Under the pieces are notes generated by a model. That model worked only from the letters and a program-made list of their open reading frames with translations, was not told where the DNA came from and did not search any database. 64,000 bases of DNA, taken from the NCBI GenBank assembly GCA_943736015.1, contig OX031061.1, positions 56,364,192-56,428,191 on the forward strand, written 5' to 3'. Made by a program: the position numbers and the translations under genes. Below, one piece after another: positions 25,401 through 28,895 of this stretch. Position 1 is the first letter of the stretch. Each line of letters starts with the position of its first letter. The DNA comes from Tridacna crocea (lineage: Eukaryota > Mollusca > Bivalvia > Cardiida > Cardiidae).

Positions 25401-28400
25401 TAGTCCAAAAGTTTGTCGTTTGGGAAAGGGTTAAATAGTATATTTTGGTGTATAGCATAATTATACATAATTAAACATAGGCTTTTGCGGAAGACTTGGA
25501 CCAAGACCAGACCACACATATCGTGCACTCTGATCCTGAATCCATGTAGTCCACTTGAACATACATATAAATGGACTTTTGTAGAAGGCATAGTTTAAAA
25601 TCAGACTGCACGAAATGTGCACTACAATCCCAAATCCATATCGTTCTTTTGCACATACTTATGCATTGGCTTTTGTGGAAGTTATAGATCAAGACCAGAC
25701 CCCACAGAGCGTGCACTCCGATGTCGAATCCTCACCATTGCAATTATGAATAACAATATTGTCTCATGCTATTTTTTTTTTTCTTTCAAAGGAATGGAAA
25801 GAAAAATCAGTTGAAGAACAAAGTAAGATACCAGACTATGAAAAGCCTAAACTTTTGCTTGAGGATATAGGAGCCAAAATTCAAGCATTAGATAGAGAAG
25901 TGAAGTATTTGATAAATAAAGCAAAAACATTTAAACCTAAATCAAAACCTAAAGCATCTAAGAATGATACAGATAGCAAAAATGAGACTGTGATAGATAA
26001 AGATGATTACACTCAAACAGAAGATGAGTCCAGTAAAAAGGAAGCAGAAGATAAAAGCTCAGAGGGTATGTTGTTTTCTATTTTAACTCTTTACCAAACG
26101 ATAAAATTTTAGACTGGTCCAAATTGAGAGCACTTGCAGACGACAAAATAATTGTATCTCAGAAATTGAAATTTGTTTCTAACAAGGTAGAAAACATTGT
26201 GGGAAAAGGAGAAAATGCTGGTTACCAGCAGCTTCTTCCTCAGATGGTTAAATTCCAGGATTGTGTGGTTAAGTCATTAAATAGTAGGTTTGTCCAAATC
26301 GAAATCATTTGCAGAAGACAAAATGAAAATGACTAAAAATTTGAAATTTTCTTTGTGAAGGGTAGAAAACATTGTGAGAAAAGGAGAAAATGCTGGTTGC
26401 CAGCATTTTCTTTTTTTCCAGCAATGTTTTCCAAGTGCTTCGTTCTCAGGGTTGTCAAAAGTAGGGATTGTGTGGTAATGGGTTAAGGGTATATGAGCAT
26501 GGGTGGAGTGTTTGAAATTTAGTGAAGGCAACCACACCTCATCTTCCCTTGGGAAGAAATTGATAGTAATTGCTAACAGACACTGAAGCTGTGACCTATA
26601 ACTCTGTCCTGTGAGCCCCCTTGTAGATTAGAAAATTAAGAAATGAGTTTTTGTGTCGCTCAATTGATTGGTACTGTCATTGAATGGTTAGAAATTATTG
26701 TGAGAAAGGAGTAAGTGCTGACAAGTAGTATTACCTCATTTTGCGTTGGCAGCTGTATACAGTGCTCTTGTTTTCTAACAAAAATAAGTAATCTTTGGTT
26801 GTAGTACTATACCATGATCATTTGACCTTTCTGCCAATTTTGATTGATAGGTCTATCAACGCCTTATCTGCCTATGAAAATGTAGCATTGGACGTCATGT
26901 AATCAAAAAAGTCTGACACAATTTCTGGTTAGTTTGTCAGGCTTGACAACAGAAATACCATGTTATTAATGGGGTCATGCCAAACTCAGGTTTACAGAAA
27001 GGTCAATTATGCTAGATTTCTATGGTGATGTCCTAGTAAATTGTTGAAAAATTTGTAGGAAAATTTAATGGAAAACTTGTGATTTTTTTAAAAAGATTGA
27101 AACATTTTTTTCCATAGAATCTTCAAATCAAGCTTCAGATACTGATACAGAGTCTGGAATTCCCGCCCCTCCCGTAGAAGAGACTCAAACAGATGAAGAT
27201 GACACAAAACAGACAGGTAGACATTCTTACTTTCACTCATTACCAAATGACAATATTTTACACTTGTCCAAATCGAAAGCATTTGCAGACGACAAAATAA
27301 AAGTGACTGAAAATTTGAAATTTGTTTTGTGAAGGTTAGAAAACATTGTGGGAAAAGGAGAAAATGCTGGTTACCAGCATTTTCTCCATTACCCAAAATG
27401 TTTTCAAAAGGCTTCTTTCTCAAAAGTAGGGATTGTGTGTTAATGGGTTAACTCTTTACTAAACAACAAAATTTTAGACTGCTCCAAATTGAAAGCATTT
27501 ACAGATGAGAAAATAAGCATAACTCAATAATTAAAACTTGACTTTAGAAGAGTAGAAAACATTGTTGGAAAACCAGCATTTTCTCCTTTTCCCATAATGT
27601 TTTCAAAGGCTTTCTTTCTCAGGTTTGTTAAAAGTTGGAATTGTGTGGTAAAGAGTTAACTAATCTTCTGTAAAACATTCAAAATATAATTTTGATATAT
27701 CAGACATTTTGAAGGTTTGATTTCACCTTAAGGCTGCTAAGCGTGATTCACTGTTACAAGCAGTGTAGATCAAGATTAGACTGCACTGCCTATAATTATG
27801 CTTTGTACATGTCGGTCGGTAGACCTTACCTTGTCCGAATAATAACTATAGACAGACTTGTCCTGGGTTTGTCAAATTTGGCACAAACATTAAAAATATT
27901 GTGGGAAAAAAGAGAAAACACTGATAGCTAAAATTTTCTCCTTTTCCTCACAATCTTTGGTACTTATTAACCCTGTACTCCATAGATACTCATTTCTACG
28001 CATTGCTTGTAGGAGCCTTTGGAAAACATTGTGGCAAAAGGTGAAATTGCTCGTGACGAGCAATTTCACCTTTGTCACAATTTTTTCTATCCTATCAAAA
28101 GGTGCCATATACACATAAGAAACAGCTTAATCCTTGCAGTTATTTAGGGTCAATTAGAGATACCATAGAAATGCCTAATGTGGTAAAGGGTTAAAGGAAA
28201 AATTCTATCATTAGTAACACATTTGAATGGTTGTCAGAAGTTCCTTCAAAATGGACGAGTGCAAAATTTTTGCATGGAGATAAAGGGATGAGTAAAGTAA
28301 TAAATAATAATATATTTTCAACTATTTTACAGAAGATGATACTATAAAGCCAACAGAACATCCCACAGAGACAAACACACATGATGCTGGAGATTTATAA
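1333..28400 (+). CDS. HYOU1: Hypoxia up-regulated protein 1 (GRP170/ORP150), 20 exons, 5'-incomplete
   Basis: ER-lumenal large HSP70-family chaperone; the family binds unfolded secretory proteins and acts as nucleotide exchange factor for BiP. Coding exons: 1333-1487, 1815-2020, 2800-2904, 4488-4560, 5724-5910, 7141-7275, 8937-9019, 10488-10620, 11300-11484, 12150-12297, 12859-12916, 13583-13644, 16881-17024, 19485-19721, 20583-20698, 22113-22323, 22746-22976, 25792-26065, 27118-27216, 28333-28400. All introns are GT-AG; the phases join into 2910 nt, i.e. 969 residues plus TAA. Recognised by [59 protein letters not shown] and [13 protein letters not shown] in vertebrate HYOU1 order. Roughly the first 100 residues (signal peptide, start of the ATPase domain) lie outside the window. 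Oddities: a glutamate/lysine-rich linker built from two exons and a C-terminus HDAGDL instead of a KDEL-like motif. The promoter is not in the window, so regulation cannot be read. Confidence 0.95.
1556..1784 (+). mobile_element. THM2 palindromic MITE, intact
   Basis: TTAACCCTTTACTCCATAG at left and gaggtaaagggttaa at right. Central hairpin dyad CTCGTGACGAG with the THM2 arm. Confidence 0.88.
1815..2020 (+). CDS. HYOU1: HYOU1 exon: ATPase domain core
   Basis: Residues 52-120. Contains [18 protein letters not shown] then [17 protein letters not shown] and [13 protein letters not shown], the most conserved block of the HSP70/HYOU1 nucleotide-binding domain. Acceptor ttttgtag, donor gtaatt. A THM2 MITE ends only 30 bp upstream of the acceptor. 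Confidence 0.96.
2021..2357. other. Intron sequence, nothing recognised
   Basis: AT-rich HYOU1 intron with no repeat family shared elsewhere in the window. Confidence 0.4.
2358..2490. repeat. Fold-back element (133 bp)
   Basis: Left arm gtgggtaatatggggaaata and right arm cccaatattaaccacaa pair, as do tgcctcaaaagggaaagg and acctttccctttttcgca. The loop contains acttgtgccttactt. Single copy in the window. Confidence 0.7.
2491..2799. other. Intron, weak inverted repeats only
   Basis: ctggatggtattttac (about 2580) and gtaaaatactgctgccag (about 2710) are loosely complementary, perhaps an old fold-back. Nothing else seen. Confidence 0.3.
2800..2904 (+). CDS. HYOU1: HYOU1 exon: ATPase domain, phosphate-2 loop
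   Basis: Residues 121-155. [12 protein letters not shown] followed by [14 protein letters not shown]; the D-x-G-x-x-x-T pattern is the phosphate-2 loop of the actin/HSP70 fold. Acceptor ctctttcag, donor gtaagc. Confidence 0.95.
2937..3267 (+). mobile_element. Terminal-hairpin repeat, interrupted by THM1
   Basis: Starts tatgccctcacaaaacg...ttcgggggtatactgg (short hairpin) followed by tgtctgtccgtctgtc and ends cattcagtgacaactcttg. The body is largely replaced by the THM1 at 3016-3243. The related copy is 23001-23341. Confidence 0.65.
3016..3243 (+). mobile_element. THM1 palindromic MITE, nested
   Basis: TTAACTCTTTACCAAACAAC to gtggtaatgagttaa; hairpin nearly perfect with one mismatch (accatcat). 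Inserted into the repeat at 2937-3267. Confidence 0.88.
3534..3552 (+). repeat. Stub of the TTGACCTTTCTG TIR element
   Basis: attgacctttctgtaaatgc matches the left end of the element at 33119-33303 for about 19 bp and then gives way to the tandem repeat at 3553. Confidence 0.55.
3553..4048 (+). mobile_element. Terminal-hairpin repeat, ~140 bp tandem units
   Basis: Units of the type ggtcactaggtcatac ... gaggccacattttcagtcc ... gttgatcagaa; closes with the hairpin gagccaacatggccttcttg. Same family as 6061-6960 and 31175-32160; 5' end missing. Confidence 0.65.
4223..4451 (-). mobile_element. THM1 palindromic MITE
   Basis: Left B-end cccattaccacacaatccct with TTAA mutated; right ggtaatgggttaa. 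Perfect GGTAACC dyad. Confidence 0.85.
4488..4560 (+). CDS. HYOU1: HYOU1 exon: ATPase domain, short
   Basis: Residues 156-179. [10 protein letters not shown] ... PQLTVKGVG, equivalent to the vertebrate YQMVKTKEAG ... LQIRGVG stretch. Acceptor tatacag, donor gtgagt; ends after two bases of a glycine codon that the next exon completes. Confidence 0.93.
4562..5254. other. Intron with one short hairpin
   Basis: No gene signal. At 5141-5196 gactcgggtcagcctgctc pairs with gagcagaatgacccaagtc, a member of the GTCAGCCTGC hairpin family seen also near 24985, 35235, 36235, 49020, 57320 and 62145. Confidence 0.45.
5255..5483 (+). mobile_element. THM1 palindromic MITE
   Basis: TTAACTCTTTACCACACAAG to gtggtaatgggttaa; hairpin arms intact with cactgtggg variants on both sides. 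Confidence 0.88.
5724..5910 (+). CDS. HYOU1: HYOU1 exon: ATPase domain lobe II
   Basis: Residues 180-242. [19 protein letters not shown] then [20 protein letters not shown], the conserved HSP70-type FDxxLGG...VLSAN region. Acceptor ctatttcag, donor gtgaga, ends in phase 0. Confidence 0.95.
6034..6060 (-). mobile_element. THM1 left-end stub (27 bp)
   Basis: ttaaccctttcccaaacaat followed by ccctggt; identical to the start of the copy at 322 and then replaced by the tandem repeat. Confidence 0.6.
6061..6960 (+). repeat. Tandem ~134-146 bp units of the terminal-hairpin family
   Basis: ttggtcagaatgtttg-type boxes recur near 6153, 6295, 6429, 6573, 6711 and 6857. Each unit also has a gaggccacattttcagtcc box and a taggtcactaggtcaaatc box. 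The 3' terminal hairpin is missing. Confidence 0.75.
7141..7275 (+). CDS. HYOU1: HYOU1 exon: ATPase domain lobe II
   Basis: Residues 243-287. [20 protein letters not shown] then ELCADMF, the HYOU1 form of the HSP70 'E-x-L-x-D-x-D-F ... TR-x-x-F/L-E-x-L' segment. Acceptor ttatacag, donor gtgagt. A terminal-hairpin repeat starts 25 bp after the exon. Confidence 0.95.
7301..7976 (+). mobile_element. Terminal-hairpin repeat with 163-bp units
   Basis: Starts at T|AGCTCAACTGAGCACAAG; cttgcacaatacagaaatga at 7656 recurs as cttgcactatacagaaatga at 7819. Ends near ttcttg|t. Body unrelated to the 6061 array although the 5' start is shared. Confidence 0.6.
7977..8936. other. Intron; one inverted repeat
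   Basis: At 8345-8425 gggtaccctggtaatg and acacaggtaccgg face cctgatacctgtgta, a loose inverted repeat. No open reading frame with coding character. Confidence 0.4.
8937..9019 (+). CDS. HYOU1: HYOU1 exon: adenosine-binding motif
   Basis: Residues 288-314. [20 protein letters not shown], the classic adenosine motif of HSP70 proteins. Acceptor ttttttcag, donor gtaaag. A diverged THM1 copy begins about 20 bp past the donor. Confidence 0.95.
9042..9224 (-). mobile_element. Diverged THM1 lacking the right hairpin arm
   Basis: acttgagaaagaaggctttt then aaaatattgtggggaaagg, the second arm lost; A-end recognised by catcagcaagtgctttcagc. Begins about 20 bp after a HYOU1 donor site. Confidence 0.6.
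9245..9320 (+). mobile_element. Diverged THM2 fragment
   Basis: gtttgaaaatattggggaaa then gtaaaattgctaattgctca resembles the left arm of THM2. Confidence 0.35.
9533..10188 (-). mobile_element. Terminal-hairpin repeat(s), minus strand
   Basis: Minus-strand end is ggaccatcatggtcctcttg (plus: caagaggaccatgatggtcc). A second end of the same kind, caagagcggcaaattgtcgc, starts at 9641, so two elements are stacked. Body matches the reverse complement of 30036-31136. Confidence 0.65.
10190..10414 (-). mobile_element. THM1 palindromic MITE, aged
   Basis: ccctttaccaaacaatccct to ttgggaaaaggttaa; hairpin with several mismatches (gagtgtgggaaaatgag). Confidence 0.75.
10488..10620 (+). CDS. HYOU1: HYOU1 exon: end of ATPase domain
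   Basis: Residues 315-359. [20 protein letters not shown], the HSP70 'N-x-D-E-A-x-A-x-G-A' signature, then entry into the substrate-binding domain ([10 protein letters not shown]). The acceptor is cataaag; the donor gtcagt is a weak-looking GT. Confidence 0.94.
10660..10768 (+). mobile_element. THM1 A-end half
   Basis: caacaaaattttagactg and gaaagcatttgcagacaa are the A-end half; the hairpin and right end are missing. Confidence 0.6.
10770..10977 (-). mobile_element. THM1 with collapsed hairpin
   Basis: cacacaatcccgacttttaa at left, gtcgtttggtaatgagctaa at right. Only aaaatgctgttaaccatgtt remains of the dyad. Confidence 0.75.
10985..11120 (+). mobile_element. THM1 fragment
   Basis: aaatttggaatcaaccaaat, catttacagatgacaaataa and gtagaaaacattatcggg are eroded A-end pieces. 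Confidence 0.4.
11138..11185. repeat. GATCAGACTGCAC hairpin
   Basis: atcaagatcagactgcac then gcatggtctgatctct: short stem. Other copies near 33660, 35125, 40300 and 54745. Confidence 0.6.
11300..11484 (+). CDS. HYOU1: HYOU1 exon: substrate-binding domain start
   Basis: Residues 360-420. [10 protein letters not shown] ... [20 protein letters not shown] and [11 protein letters not shown], matching vertebrate LFSRMGPYPQRKVITFNRY and YGDLGFL. Beta-sandwich part of the peptide-binding domain. Acceptor atttatag, donor gtaagt. Confidence 0.94.
11590..11838 (+). mobile_element. THM1 with A-rich expansion
   Basis: A-end aacaacagaattttaggctt then a run of 16 A; near-perfect hairpin at about 11715-11780; right end ggtaattggttaa. 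Confidence 0.8.
11835..12015 (+). mobile_element. THM1, right end lost, shares TTAA with neighbour
   Basis: ttaactctttatcaaacaaa begins on the TTAA that closes the preceding copy; aged hairpin, then a CT-rich tract before the HYOU1 exon at 12150. Confidence 0.75.
12150..12297 (+). CDS. HYOU1: HYOU1 exon: substrate-binding domain
   Basis: Residues 421-470. Contains [15 protein letters not shown] and [19 protein letters not shown], nearly the vertebrate [16 protein letters not shown]. Acceptor attacacag, donor gtatga. The exon joins in frame after the EEEE end of the previous one. Confidence 0.93.
12448..12683 (-). mobile_element. THM1 palindromic MITE
   Basis: actctttaccacacaatcat to ggaaaagagttaa; hairpin with one G/C change near its foot. 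A small duplication (catgaatcaagattttt) near the B-end. Confidence 0.82.
12859..12916 (+). CDS. HYOU1: HYOU1 exon: substrate-binding domain to linker
   Basis: Residues 471-489. [19 protein letters not shown], matching vertebrate VESVFE followed by the acidic stretch. Acceptor atttatag, donor gtaagt. Confidence 0.9.
12955..13558 (+). mobile_element. Terminal-hairpin repeat, ~125 bp units
   Basis: Cluster of tctgttcgtc / ctgtccgttcgtc, then repeated ttatggaaaaagggcgcttc / cggaaaaaggaggcttcatg units, ending ctctgacagctcttg|tt. Begins some 40 bp after a HYOU1 exon. Confidence 0.6.
13583..13644 (+). CDS. HYOU1: HYOU1 exon: linker start
   Basis: Residues 490-510. [20 protein letters not shown], homologous to vertebrate KLGNTISSLFGG, which precedes the acidic linker. 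Acceptor tattttcag, donor gtttgt. Confidence 0.9.
13767..13962. mobile_element. CCAAT fold-back element, complete
   Basis: Ends gggcccatattcacc and gaatacgggccc; centre is acttctgattggctaaacc facing gtttagtcaatcagaagt. Palindromic over most of its ~195 bp. Confidence 0.8.
13963..14449. other. Intron; spurious 133-codon minus-strand ORF
   Basis: No repeat or coding family recognised. The minus-strand open frame overlaps the fold-back element and has no homology I can see. Confidence 0.35.
14450..14868. mobile_element. CCAAT fold-back element split by THM1
   Basis: Left arm tattcttaagaaaatttg ... caacttccgattggctga, right arm caaatggtttgacaatcgaa ... gatgaatatggagcc. The THM1 at 14544-14770 sits exactly in the loop. 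Confidence 0.75.
14544..14770 (+). mobile_element. THM1 nested in a fold-back loop
   Basis: gctttaccaaacaacataat to gtggtaaagagttaa. Left TTAA mutated; hairpin has a one-base deletion at the dyad. Confidence 0.82.
14930..16125. mobile_element. 1.2 kb TIR element with TA target site
   Basis: Left ta|ctgtaaaccaggaaatta..tttcacg and right cgtgaaaatttcccggttta..cag|ta are inverted repeats of about 25 bp bordered by TA. No transposase frame inside, so non-autonomous. The TA duplication suggests a Tc1/mariner-type origin (inference). Confidence 0.65.
15119..15278. repeat. Imperfect tandem repeat inside the TIR element
   Basis: ctgatcctgatccaaactga recurs as ctgatcctaatccaaactga, each followed by atgtaatccaagca; aataatccccact occurs twice. 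Confidence 0.65.
16126..16617. other. Intron, nothing recognised
   Basis: AT-rich, no shared repeat found. Confidence 0.4.
16618..16847 (+). mobile_element. THM1 palindromic MITE
   Basis: ttaattctttaccagacgac to gtttgggaaagggttaa; hairpin mismatches at its foot and near the dyad. Confidence 0.83.
16881..17024 (+). CDS. HYOU1: HYOU1 exon: linker with REPASSD-type repeats
   Basis: Residues 511-558. Three related short repeats, [18 protein letters not shown] and TREPEDRSN, in a Ser/Pro/Glu-rich disordered stretch. The exon is 144 nt, open in all 48 codons, with acceptor ttaaag and donor gtcaaa. Assignment rests on phase and composition because linkers are poorly conserved in the family. Confidence 0.75.
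17130..17191 (+). mobile_element. THM1 A-end remnant
   Basis: agacaaaacttggactcttc then aaagcatttgcagacagc, cut by the insertion of THM2. Confidence 0.55.
17192..17384 (+). mobile_element. THM2 with hairpin right arm deleted
   Basis: ttaaccctttactccatag to cggggtaaagggttaa; left arm ggtgaaattgctggtgatga runs directly into the right body, so the palindrome is gone. Confidence 0.83.
17381..17609 (+). mobile_element. THM1, shares TTAA with preceding THM2
   Basis: ttaactctttaccacacaac to tgtggtaatgggttaa; hairpin intact with a tag/cta variant kept paired on both arms (cattgtaggaaaagg / ctcctataatg). Confidence 0.87.
17612..17745 (+). mobile_element. Strongly diverged THM1 remnant
   Basis: gagtagaaaaggtgttagca and ttgcttggttaagggttaa recall the hairpin foot and right end only. 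Confidence 0.35.
17844..18056 (+). mobile_element. THM1 palindromic MITE
   Basis: ttaactgtttaccaaacgac to tggtaaaaagttaa; small deletion in the right body. Confidence 0.85.
18260..18501 (+). mobile_element. Terminal-hairpin repeat, short
   Basis: gcccagtttgtccgtccatt and tctgtcggtcc early, gagctttgatagctcttg at the end. 5' border unclear. Confidence 0.5.
18585..18680 (-). mobile_element. THM1 B-end fragment
   Basis: ctgtaccacacagttcccag to gagaaaatgctggtaac; stops at the dyad. Confidence 0.6.
18743..18971 (+). mobile_element. THM1 palindromic MITE
   Basis: ttaactcgttaccaaatggt to ggtaaggggttaa; hairpin perfect apart from one foot mismatch. Confidence 0.87.
19011..19118. repeat. 54-bp tandem duplication
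   Basis: agtgtctgctttggttgttt starts at 19011 and again at 19065, both followed by gaaaaagctaacag. Confidence 0.85.
19201..19290. repeat. 44-bp tandem duplication
   Basis: agtgatatgtgaaatcatgg at 19201 recurs at 19245, with aattgattgaaactcttatc in both. Confidence 0.85.
19485..19721 (+). CDS. HYOU1: HYOU1 exon: Glu/Lys-rich acidic linker
   Basis: Residues 559-637, almost entirely Glu, Lys, Gln and Asp (e.g. [20 protein letters not shown]). It fits the long acidic linker between substrate-binding and C-terminal helical domains in GRP170. Acceptor attgtag, donor gtttgt; phase 0 at both ends, so it could be skipped without frameshift. Confidence 0.85.
19722..20582. other. Intron with homopolymer tracts
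   Basis: A T18 run followed by a G-rich tract (about 19799-19840). Short hairpin around 20440 (atttttcatgcgcc ... gatgaaaaatatgcc). No gene signal. Confidence 0.5.
20583..20698 (+). CDS. HYOU1: HYOU1 exon: start of C-terminal domain
   Basis: Residues 638-675. [20 protein letters not shown], corresponding to vertebrate KRRMVEEIGVELVVLDL. Acceptor aatttcag, donor gtgagc. A truncated THM1 starts about 15 bp beyond the donor. Confidence 0.9.
20714..20803 (-). mobile_element. THM1 left half, cut at the dyad
   Basis: gaccacacaatcccgacttt to gagaaaatgctggtaa; then the repeat at 20804 takes over. Confidence 0.7.
20804..21286 (+). mobile_element. Terminal-hairpin repeat, 3' portion
   Basis: Units tggccccactccaggggtca / gaccaaccataagacctagg, ends aaggccatcatgcccctcttg-type at 21286. 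Same family as 45740-47140. Confidence 0.65.
21376..21602 (+). mobile_element. THM1 palindromic MITE
   Basis: ttaacgcattaccaaacgac to gtgtggtaatggattga; right TTAA mutated. Confidence 0.84.
21768..21838 (+). repeat. SINE 3' fragment
   Basis: attgagagagattagcataa then gaatttgtttctcagtcaat matches the tail of the SINE at 24697-24905. Confidence 0.65.
21839..22042 (+). mobile_element. THM1 with partly deleted left hairpin arm
   Basis: ttaactctttaccaaatgac to tatggtaaagagttaa; left arm reduced to gaaaaaattttgctggtaaa. Confidence 0.82.
22113..22323 (+). CDS. HYOU1: HYOU1 exon: C-terminal helical domain
   Basis: Residues 676-746. [20 protein letters not shown] ... [14 protein letters not shown] ... 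STEEEREKL ... [11 protein letters not shown], matching the HSP110/GRP170 helix bundle (vertebrate NSLEAFIFETQDKL, STEEQREEI, LSAASTWLED). Acceptor ctttgcag, donor gtatgt. Confidence 0.94.
22385..22596. mobile_element. THM1 derivative with two A-ends
   Basis: Left agcaaacgacaaagttttag, right tctaaaatttggtcttttgg..taaagagttaa: both ends are A-ends in inverted orientation. The dyad reads cattgtgggaaatgttttc. A large symmetric inverted repeat. Confidence 0.75.
22593..22725 (+). mobile_element. THM1 remnant abutting an exon
   Basis: gggtggaaagcattgtgaga and ttgatttttcccacaatttt; ends at atgattgtgtgataaagg about 20 bp before a HYOU1 acceptor site. Confidence 0.6.
22746..22976 (+). CDS. HYOU1: HYOU1 exon: C-terminal helical domain
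   Basis: Residues 747-823. [20 protein letters not shown] then [12 protein letters not shown] and [12 protein letters not shown], aligned to vertebrate LFFRVEERKK, LDNLLNHSSMF, TTLEKVINET. The N-x-S site in LNHSS is conserved and a potential N-glycosylation site. Acceptor atttcag, donor gtgagt. Confidence 0.94.
23001..23341 (+). mobile_element. Terminal-hairpin repeat with nested THM2
   Basis: tataccctcgaaaaatgaat..ttttgggggtatactgg hairpin start, gtctgtccctgtgtctg, end attcagtgacagctctag. THM2 occupies 23124-23320. Confidence 0.65.
23124..23320 (-). mobile_element. THM2, shortened hairpin, one end lost
   Basis: taccccatagggcatttctg to gtgtagaaatg; the dyad has shrunk to ggtgaaattccacc. Confidence 0.75.
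23434..23597 (+). mobile_element. Diverged THM1
   Basis: ctttactatagaacgaaatt, attagcagacgacatataaa and gtggaaaagtgttaa; hairpin erased. Confidence 0.5.
23605..23832 (-). mobile_element. THM1 palindromic MITE
   Basis: ttaactctttaacacacaat to catctggtaaagacttag; hairpin with a few mismatches. Confidence 0.83.
23940..24045 (+). mobile_element. THM1 A-end, cut by a SINE
   Basis: ttaaccctttaccagatgac, then gatggagcaattattctttg, then tRNA-like sequence. Confidence 0.65.
24043..24125 (-). repeat. tRNA-related SINE head, minus strand
   Basis: Reverse complement reads ggctcagtggtgagcgtgtt (box A-like) and ggttgtgagtttgatacc (box B-like). Confidence 0.55.
24309..24537 (+). mobile_element. THM2, intact
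   Basis: ttaaccctttactctatag to tatggggtaaagggttaa; perfect hairpin with dyad CTCGTCACGAG. Confidence 0.9.
24697..24905 (+). repeat. tRNA-derived SINE
   Basis: Box A-like tggtcatgaggttgagcgtc and box B-like cgagttcaattcccga 35-40 bp later, then a body with cgagagagattggcataaat and cttgtttctcaatcatgtaa. Confidence 0.7.
25206..25434 (-). mobile_element. THM1, intact, close to the copy at 322
   Basis: ttaaccctttcccaaacaat to cgtttgggaaagggttaa; perfect hairpin. Shares the variant ends cccaaacaatccctgg with 322-551. Confidence 0.9.
25476..25735. repeat. ~94-bp tandem repeat, 2.7 units
   Basis: ggcttttgcggaagacttgg, ggacttttgtagaaggcata and ggcttttgtggaagttatag open successive units, each with a ccagac-cac...gtgcact box. 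Confidence 0.75.
25792..26065 (+). CDS. HYOU1: HYOU1 exon: C-terminal domain end and tail
   Basis: Residues 824-914. [20 protein letters not shown] then [20 protein letters not shown], matching vertebrate AEQAKLPATEKPVLLSKDI and ALDREVQYLLNKAK, followed by an acidic/Lys tail. Acceptor tttcaaag, donor gtatgt after one base of a Glu codon. A THM1 copy starts 18 bp past the exon. Confidence 0.94.
26083..26277 (+). mobile_element. THM1, right hairpin arm deleted, next to splice donor
   Basis: ttaactctttaccaaacgat to ttgtgtggttaagtcat; gctggttaccagcagcttct shows the lost arm. Starts 18 bp past a HYOU1 exon. Confidence 0.8.
26281..26486 (+). mobile_element. THM1, left TTAA lost
   Basis: tttgtccaaatcgaaatcat to gtgtggtaatgggttaa; hairpin with few mismatches; abuts the preceding copy. 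Confidence 0.82.
26487..26823. other. Intron, repeat-poor
   Basis: A diverged hairpin foot (gaaattattgtgagaaagga near 26690) and cagtgctcttgtttt near 26760 are the only familiar pieces. Confidence 0.35.
26829..27007 (-). mobile_element. TTGACCTTTCTG TIR element
   Basis: ttgacctttctgccaatttt at left, ggtttacagaaaggtcaa at right. Internal gattgataggtctatcaacg and gcttgacaacagaaat are the reverse complement of the copy at 33119. Confidence 0.78.
27118..27216 (+). CDS. HYOU1: HYOU1 exon: acidic tail
   Basis: Residues 915-947. [14 protein letters not shown] then [18 protein letters not shown]; low-complexity acidic sequence. Acceptor ttccatag, donor gtagac, phases fit on both sides. A THM1 copy starts about 16 bp beyond the donor. 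Confidence 0.85.
27228..27451 (+). mobile_element. THM1 next to splice donor
   Basis: ctcattaccaaatgacaata to tgtgttaatgggttaa; starts about 16 bp past a HYOU1 exon. Confidence 0.84.
27448..27659 (+). mobile_element. THM1, shares TTAA with preceding copy
   Basis: ttaactctttactaaacaac to gtggtaaagagttaa; left hairpin arm shortened (cattgttggaaaaccagc). Confidence 0.84.
27885..27960. mobile_element. THM1 hairpin fragment
   Basis: aaatattgtgggaaaaaaga ... aaattttctccttttcctca; core only. Confidence 0.5.
27967..28194 (+). mobile_element. THM2, nearly intact
   Basis: ttaaccctgtactccatag to atgtggtaaagggttaa; hairpin perfect except a one-base loss (cctttgtcac). Confidence 0.88.
28333..28400 (+). 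CDS. HYOU1: HYOU1 terminal exon, ends HDAGDL-stop
   Basis: Residues 948-969 plus TAA at 28398-28400: [20 protein letters not shown] then DL. Acceptor tattttacag. The composition continues the acidic tail, but the end is not K/H/N-DEL. A different last exon or alternative splicing remains possible. Confidence 0.78.
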
Positions 28401-28670
28401 CGATAGCTGAGATTAGGGCTACCTATCATTGTCATTTTTCCGTGTCTCCTTCATGATTCATCGTAAAATTAAGTTGTCTTTGTTGTTACATGTTAGTGAT
28501 GTCATTCAGTGCATTCAATTTAAATCTTTCTGTCTATATTCTTTACGCTCATGGTAAACAACATCTTTGCAAGCCAAGCTTGACGATCAGTATAGTGCTT
28601 TCCATTTATCCATGGCTGATTGAGCCCAAATTTGTAATCCCTAAGATACTTGTAATGTTGTTGCCAGTTC
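28401..28670 (+). other. HYOU1: Proximal 3' UTR of HYOU1 (inferred)
   Basis: Follows the TAA directly and is free of MITE sequence until 28671. I see no AATAAA in it; the mRNA must either end through a variant signal or run into the repeats. Confidence 0.4.
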
Positions 28671-28895
28671 TTAACTCTTTCCCAAGCAACAAAATTTTAG
28701 ACTGGTCCAAAGTGAAAGCACTGCAAACAACAAAATAAATGTGACTCAAAAATTGAAACTTGACTATAAAAGAGCCGAAAACATTGTGGGAAAAGGAGAA
28801 AATGCTGGTTACCAGCATTTTCTCCTTTTCCTACGTTTTCTGAGGGCTTCTTCCTCTGGGTCGTAAAAACCAGGGATTGTGTGGTAAAGGGTTAA
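28671..28895 (+). mobile_element. THM1, first of a triple sharing TTAA
   Basis: ttaactctttcccaagcaac to gtgtggtaaagggttaa; right hairpin foot shortened. Confidence 0.86.
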
